10,100 nt of DNA from Nitrospirota bacterium (GTDB lineage Bacteria; Nitrospirota; Nitrospiria; Nitrospirales; NS-4), in NCBI GenBank assembly GCA_005877565.1, contig VBOK01000117.1, forward strand, positions 1 to 10,100, given 5' to 3'. The notes under the pieces were generated by a model. That model did not search any database. It was given only the letters and a program-made list of their open reading frames with translations, and had not been told where the DNA came from. Positions 6,857 to 10,100 of this stretch are shown here, piece by piece (positions within the stretch are counted from its first letter, which is position 1; each line of letters starts with the position of its first letter). Both the position numbers and the translations under genes were made by a program.

Positions 6857-6963
6857 GTTAAACGTGCAACGTTCATCGTCAATCGTGAAGTTCACCCCCA
6901 CCCATCCCTCCCCCCTCGAGGGGGAGGGTGAGGGTGGGGGGCGATGAACGAATAACGTTTAAC
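6857..6963. repeat. Composite inverted-repeat element between E1 beta and E2
   Basis: Two 22-base arms (6857-6878 and 6942-6963) are inverted copies of one another at 18 of 22 positions, the four mismatches being central. They enclose the GC palindrome at 6895-6941. The right arm also begins a tandem pair of AACGAATAACG (6947-6957 and 6961-6971) separated by TTT. The overall shape, terminal inverted repeats around a palindrome, is MITE-like or REP-like. No coding potential is evident. Confidence 0.6.
6895..6941. repeat. GC-rich palindromic repeat, copy 1
   Basis: A C-run arm (6895-6915) and a G-run arm (6920-6941) meet at a CTCGAG centre to form a long imperfect palindrome. A nearly identical copy lies at 10042-10089. 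The plus-strand arm has four G-runs of at least three with loops A, TGA and T, a textbook G-quadruplex pattern, and the C-rich arm gives the same potential on the other strand. It could attenuate transcription or protect the upstream mRNA. Confidence 0.75.
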
Positions 6964-6979
6964 GAATAACGAGGGTACA

Positions 6980-7986
6980 GTGCCAACTGACATCATCATG
7001 CCGCAGCTCGGCGAGAGCATCGCGGAGGGAACGGTCGTCAAGTGGCTGATCCCGACGGGCGGGCGCGTCGAGAAGGACCAGTCGCTGCTGGAAGTCGAGA
7101 CCGACAAGGTGGCGCTGGAGATTCCCTCGCCGGCCGCCGGCTACCTCGCCGAGGTGCTCGTCAAGGAAGGCGAGACCGTGCCTGTCGGCACGCTGATCGC
7201 GCGGCTGGAGGAAGTGAAGGCGGACGGGGTCGTGAACAAGGTCGCCGGTGTGATCTTGCGGCATATGGAGCCGCCTGAGGGCGGCCGGGACTACTATTCG
7301 CCGGCCGTCAGACAGTTGGCCAAGGAGAAGGGCGTGGACCTTGCCCAAGTCACTGGCACCGGCGGCGGCGGTCGGGTGACCAGGAAAGACGTGCTGGACT
7401 ACCTCGCGGAACGGGCGCCCGCTAAGCCCAAGGCGACTTCCTCGGTGCCGGCTCCATCCGTCGCCGAAGAGGTCATTCCGTTCACACCGATGCGGAAGAC
7501 TATTGCGGAGCGGATGGTCAAGAGCCGCCAGACGTCCGCCCATGTGGTCACGTTCTTCGAGGCCGACTTCTCCGCGATCGCCAGGTTCCGGGAAGGCAAG
7601 GCTCTGACGTACCTCCCGTTCGTGATCAATGCCGTCACCAGAGCCATCAAAGATGTGCCGATCCTGAACTCGTCCTGGGGAGAGGCCGGCATCGTCATCA
7701 AGAAGGACGTCCACATGGGGATCGCGGTGGCGCTGGAGGACGGGTTGCTGGTCCCAGTGGTCAGACACGCGGATCGCAAGGGCCTCACGCAACTGGCCAA
7801 GGAAGTCACCGCATCGGCGCGGTCCAGAAGAGGCCCGTCGTCGTTAACGACGCCATCGCCATCCGGCCCATGTGCTATTTGAGTCTCTCGTTCGACCACC
7901 GGGCAATTGACGGCGCGACGGCTGATCAGTTTATGAGCAAGGTGAAGGCGTATCTCGAGCAGAGCGCGTGGGAGAAGTACCTGTGA
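6980..7986 (+). pseudogene. 2-oxo acid dehydrogenase E2 (dihydrolipoyl acyltransferase), internally deleted and frameshifted
   Basis: A GTG start at 6980 follows GAGGG. Residues 1-78 are a lipoyl domain with the lipoylation lysine K43 in 'VETDKVALEIPS'. Residues about 105-143 form an E1/E3-binding domain ('YYSPAVRQLAKEKGVDLAQVTGTGGGGRVTRKDV'). The acyltransferase domain starts at 'VIPFTPMRKTIAERM'. After 'GLTQLAKEV' (codon ending 7807) the frame degenerates and stops at 7880-7882 (300 residues). Another frame picks up the same protein from 7813 as 'IGAVQKRPVVV', continues through the active-site 'SFDHRAIDGAT' and ends at 7984-7986. By family layout about 45-50 residues between these points, with the usual T..N.G strand, are missing. 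A shorter gap of about nine residues before 'LTYLPF' also seems likely. Either a real pseudogene or an assembly fault. Neighbours support an E2 here. Confidence 0.85.
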
Positions 7987-9173
7987 ACGCGAAGCAGACT
8001 CCCGTTATCGTCAGCGCGGTGCGGACACCGATGGGGGCGTTCAACGGCATCTTCAGCCCGGTGCCGGCCACGAAGCTCGGCAGCGTCGTGATCGCCGAAG
8101 CGCTGAAGCGGATCAGCCTGCCCGGTGAGCGCGTGGACGAGGTCTACATGGGCTGCGTGCTCAGCGCGGGTCTTGGCCAGGCGCCGGCCCGACAGGCCTC
8201 GATCGGCGCGGGCATCCCGCCTTCGGTGGGCGCGACGACGGTGAACAAGGTCTGCGGCTCCAGTGTTATGACCACCATCATGGCGGCCCGGACGATCAGC
8301 ATGGGCGAGGCGCGGATCGTGGTGGCCGGCGGCATGGAGAGCATGACGCGCGCGCCGTACCTGCTGGAGAAGGCGCGCCAGGGCTATCGCCTCGGGCACG
8401 GCGAGCTGACCGACAGCCTCGTCAAGGACGGCCTGTGGGACGTGTACAACAACTTCCACATGGGCAACGCTGGCGAGCTGTGCGCCAAGAAGTACAAGTT
8501 CACGCGGCAGGAGCTGGACGACTTCGCGCTGGAGAGCTACCGGCGGGCGCGTGAGGCGATCGCCTCGGGCGCCTTCAAGCGCGAGATCGTGGGGGTGGAG
8601 GTGCCACAGAAGAAAGGACCACCCCTCATGGTCACCGAGGACGAGGAGCCGAACCGCGTGGACCTCAGCAAGATGCGGTCCCTGAAGCCGGTGTTCCAGG
8701 ACGACGGGATGCTCACGGTGGGCAACTCGCCGTCCTGCAACGACGGTGCTGCGGCGTTGGTGGTCATGTCGGAACATGAGGCCGAGCGCCTCGGGCTCAA
8801 GCCGATGGCGCGGATCGTGGACTACGCGGGCGCAGCTCTCGCGCCGGAGTGGTTCACCATCGCGCCAGTCGAGGCCATCAAGCGGGTGTTGAAGCTGACC
8901 GGTCTCTCCATCAAGGACATCGACCTGTTCGAGATCAATGAAGCCTTCTCAGCCGTGTCGCTGGCGATCAACCGCGAACTGGGGCTTGATCCCGTGAAGG
9001 TCAACGTGAACGGCGGCGCGGTCGCCTTGGGCCATCCCATTGGCGCGACGGGCGCGCGCATCCTGACGACGCTCCTCTACGCGATGGAGACACGCGGCGC
9101 CCGACGAGGGTTGGCGAGCCTCTGCATCGGCGGGGGCGAGGCACTGGCGATGATCTTGGAGAGGAGTCCGTGA
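7983..9173 (+). CDS. Acetyl-CoA acetyltransferase (thiolase)
   Basis: A 396-residue thiolase, splitting acetoacetyl-CoA to two acetyl-CoA or the reverse. All catalytic residues are present: C91 in 'NKVCGSS', H351 in 'GGAVALGHPIGATGAR' and C381 in 'SLCIGGGEAL'; 'EINEAFSAVSLA' supplies the NEAF motif. The usual 'TAGNAS..DGAA' segment reads 'TVGNSPSCNDGAA'. I prefer the GTG at 7983, which makes a GTGA overlap with the E2 stop and gives the normal N-terminus 'NAKQTPVIVSAVRTP'; the in-frame GTG at 7968 adds only five atypical residues. It overlaps the dehydrogenase gene downstream (GTGA at 9170). In this operon it could consume acetoacetyl-CoA formed from tyrosine-derived acetoacetate, though no CoA-activating enzyme is visible in the window. 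Confidence 0.92.
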   Translation: MNAKQTPVIVSAVRTPMGAFNGIFSPVPATKLGSVVIAEALKRISLPGERVDEVYMGCVLSAGLGQAPARQASIGAGIPPSVGATTVNKVCGSSVMTTIMAARTISMGEARIVVAGGMESMTRAPYLLEKARQGYRLGHGELTDSLVKDGLWDVYNNFHMGNAGELCAKKYKFTRQELDDFALESYRRAREAIASGAFKREIVGVEVPQKKGPPLMVTEDEEPNRVDLSKMRSLKPVFQDDGMLTVGNSPSCNDGAAALVVMSEHEAERLGLKPMARIVDYAGAALAPEWFTIAPVEAIKRVLKLTGLSIKDIDLFEINEAFSAVSLAINRELGLDPVKVNVNGGAVALGHPIGATGARILTTLLYAMETRGARRGLASLCIGGGEALAMILERSP

Positions 9174-10039
9174 CGCTGAGCGACATCACGCGGATCGGCG
9201 TGCTGGGTGCCGGCCAGATGGGGCGCGGCATCGCCCAGGTCGCTGCCGCCAGCGGGTGGGACGTCTGGCTCTTCGACACCAAGCCGGCGGCGCTCGAGGC
9301 CGCGCTGGACAGGATCCGGCAGGGGCTGAACCGGGCCGTGGAGAAAGGGACGGTGAAGGCCGACCAGAGGGACGCGATCCTGGAGCGTCTCCGGCCGATG
9401 AGCCGCCTGCGGGATTTCGATGAGGTGCCGCTCATCATCGAAGCTGTCCCGGAGAACGCCACGCTCAAATGCGACCTCTTCCGGCAACTGGGCCTGTTGT
9501 GCCAGCCAGAGACCGTGCTGGCGAGCAACACGTCCTCCATCTCGATCACGAAGCTTGGCGCCGCCTCTGGCCGCCCCGCGCAGGTGCTCGGCTTGCATTT
9601 CATGAACCCGGTGCCGGTCATGCGGCTCGTCGAGGTGGTACGAGGGATGGAGACGTCCGAGGAGACAGTGGCGCTCGGCGTGGGCGTCGCCAAGCAGATG
9701 GGCAAGACGCCGGTCGTGTGCAAGGACGCACCGGGCTTCATCGTGAATCGGGTCCTGATCCCGATGATCAACGAAGCCATCTTTCTGCTGCAGGAGGGAC
9801 AGGATGGGACGCTGACGCCCCAGACGATCGATCAAGCGATGACGGAGGGCGCCAATCATCCCATGGGGCCGCTGGCATTGGCCGACATGATCGGCCTGGA
9901 CACTGTCCTATCGATCTGCGAGGTCCTCTATCAGGACCTGGGCGATCCCAAATTCCGGCCCTGTCCGCTCCTGCGCAAGTACGTGGAGGCGGGCCGGTTG
10001 GGCCGCAAGACCGGCCGGGGGTTCTACACGTATCCGTGA
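9170..10039 (+). CDS. 3-hydroxybutyryl-CoA (3-hydroxyacyl-CoA) dehydrogenase
   Basis: A 289-residue single-domain-pair dehydrogenase that interconverts 3-hydroxyacyl-CoA and 3-oxoacyl-CoA with NAD(H). The N-terminal Rossmann fold has 'GVLGAGQMGRGIAQ' (G13, G15, G18) and an acidic residue, D36, after the second strand ('VWLFDTKP'), which favours NAD over NADP. Catalytic positions match the human enzyme by spacing: S122 in 'SNTSSISI', H143 in 'GLHFMNPVPVM', E155 in 'LVEVV' and N193 in 'APGFIVNRVL'. The C-terminal helical domain ends 'RKTGRGFYTYP', typical of the family. Its GTG start overlaps the thiolase stop, and GAGAGGAG lies just upstream. With thiolase it forms a C4-CoA module (acetoacetyl-CoA/3-hydroxybutyryl-CoA), useful for beta-oxidation or polyhydroxybutyrate-type metabolism. 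Confidence 0.92.
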   Translation: MTLSDITRIGVLGAGQMGRGIAQVAAASGWDVWLFDTKPAALEAALDRIRQGLNRAVEKGTVKADQRDAILERLRPMSRLRDFDEVPLIIEAVPENATLKCDLFRQLGLLCQPETVLASNTSSISITKLGAASGRPAQVLGLHFMNPVPVMRLVEVVRGMETSEETVALGVGVAKQMGKTPVVCKDAPGFIVNRVLIPMINEAIFLLQEGQDGTLTPQTIDQAMTEGANHPMGPLALADMIGLDTVLSICEVLYQDLGDPKFRPCPLLRKYVEAGRLGRKTGRGFYTYP

Positions 10040-10041
10040 CA

Positions 10042-10089
10042 CCCCCACCCATCCCTCCCCCCTTGAGGGGGAGGGTCAGGGTGGGGGGG
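10042..10089. repeat. GC-rich palindromic repeat, copy 2
   Basis: Nearly identical to 6895-6941: the differences I see are C to T in the centre, G to C in one loop and one extra terminal G. It begins three bases after the dehydrogenase stop. The plus strand again fits a G-quadruplex pattern (10067-10089). The long terminal arms flanking copy 1 are absent here. Confidence 0.75.
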
Positions 10090-10100
10090 AGGCTGCGATG
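10083..10100 (+). promoter_or_regulatory. Putative ribosome binding site and ATG of the next operon gene
   Basis: The G-run closing repeat copy 2 continues into AGG (10090-10092), followed five bases later by ATG at 10098-10100. The same GGGGAGG-CNGCG-ATG pattern precedes hmgA. The gene itself lies beyond the window, so its identity is unknown. Confidence 0.45.

Noticed and set aside
6947..6971. AACGAATAACG tandem repeat as a CRISPR or iteron array
   Set aside because: Only two 11-base copies with a 3-base spacer and no associated genes; better explained as part of the intergenic repeat element.
7968..7982. Upstream GTG start for thiolase
   Set aside because: It adds five residues not typical of thiolases; the GTG at 7983 gives the normal N-terminus and the GTGA overlap seen elsewhere in the operon.
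7800..7986. Programmed ribosomal frameshifting in E2
   Set aside because: A frameshift alone would keep all residues, but about 45-50 conserved residues are missing between the two frames, and I see no slippery heptamer at the junction.

Overview
The window is a GC-rich bacterial segment that looks like one long plus-strand catabolic operon, with a divergent minus-strand gene entering from the left edge. The layout suggests a free-living heterotroph or mixotroph using the homogentisate route for tyrosine. The gene set and the CCC/GGG palindromic intergenic repeats remind me of Nitrospirota-type genomes, but this is an impression and not a demonstrated assignment.

Layout. Positions 1-79 (minus) hold the first codons of a possible heme-oxygenase-like (TenA/PqqC-type) protein. 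Positions about 100-300 are a strikingly AT-rich divergent control region with a promoter facing each way and a pair of matching inverted sites. A phage-type HTH regulator (326-1318) opens the plus operon and overlaps a compact 4-hydroxyphenylpyruvate dioxygenase-like VOC protein (1315-1896). Homogentisate 1,2-dioxygenase (1997-3100) and a fumarylacetoacetase-family hydrolase (3097-4089) follow, then an orotate-phosphoribosyltransferase-like protein whose role here is unknown (4086-4841). Next come 2-oxo acid dehydrogenase E1 alpha (4861-5862) and E1 beta (5859-6851). A 128-bp spacer contains a large palindromic, G-quadruplex-capable repeat. After it lie an E2 acyltransferase gene that appears broken by an internal deletion with frameshift (6980-7986), an acetyl-CoA acetyltransferase (7983-9173) and a 3-hydroxyacyl-CoA dehydrogenase (9170-10039). 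A second copy of the palindromic repeat (10042-10089) ends in the probable ribosome binding site of the next gene, whose ATG is the last codon of the window.

How the genes fit. Ring oxidation and cleavage of 4-hydroxyphenylpyruvate through homogentisate yields fumarate and acetoacetate. Thiolase and 3-hydroxyacyl-CoA dehydrogenase handle the C4-CoA/acetyl-CoA end. The E1/E2 genes would convert a 2-oxo acid (branched-chain type by E1 beta motif, or pyruvate) to acyl-CoA. Six of the junctions are 4-base ATGA or GTGA overlaps, which implies translational coupling. No maleylacetoacetate isomerase, CoA-transferase or E3 lipoamide dehydrogenase is present in the window.

The points most worth a second look are the damaged E2, the PRTase inside an aromatic catabolic operon, the compact HPPD-like enzyme, the paired operator-like sites, and the twin palindromic/G4 repeats.
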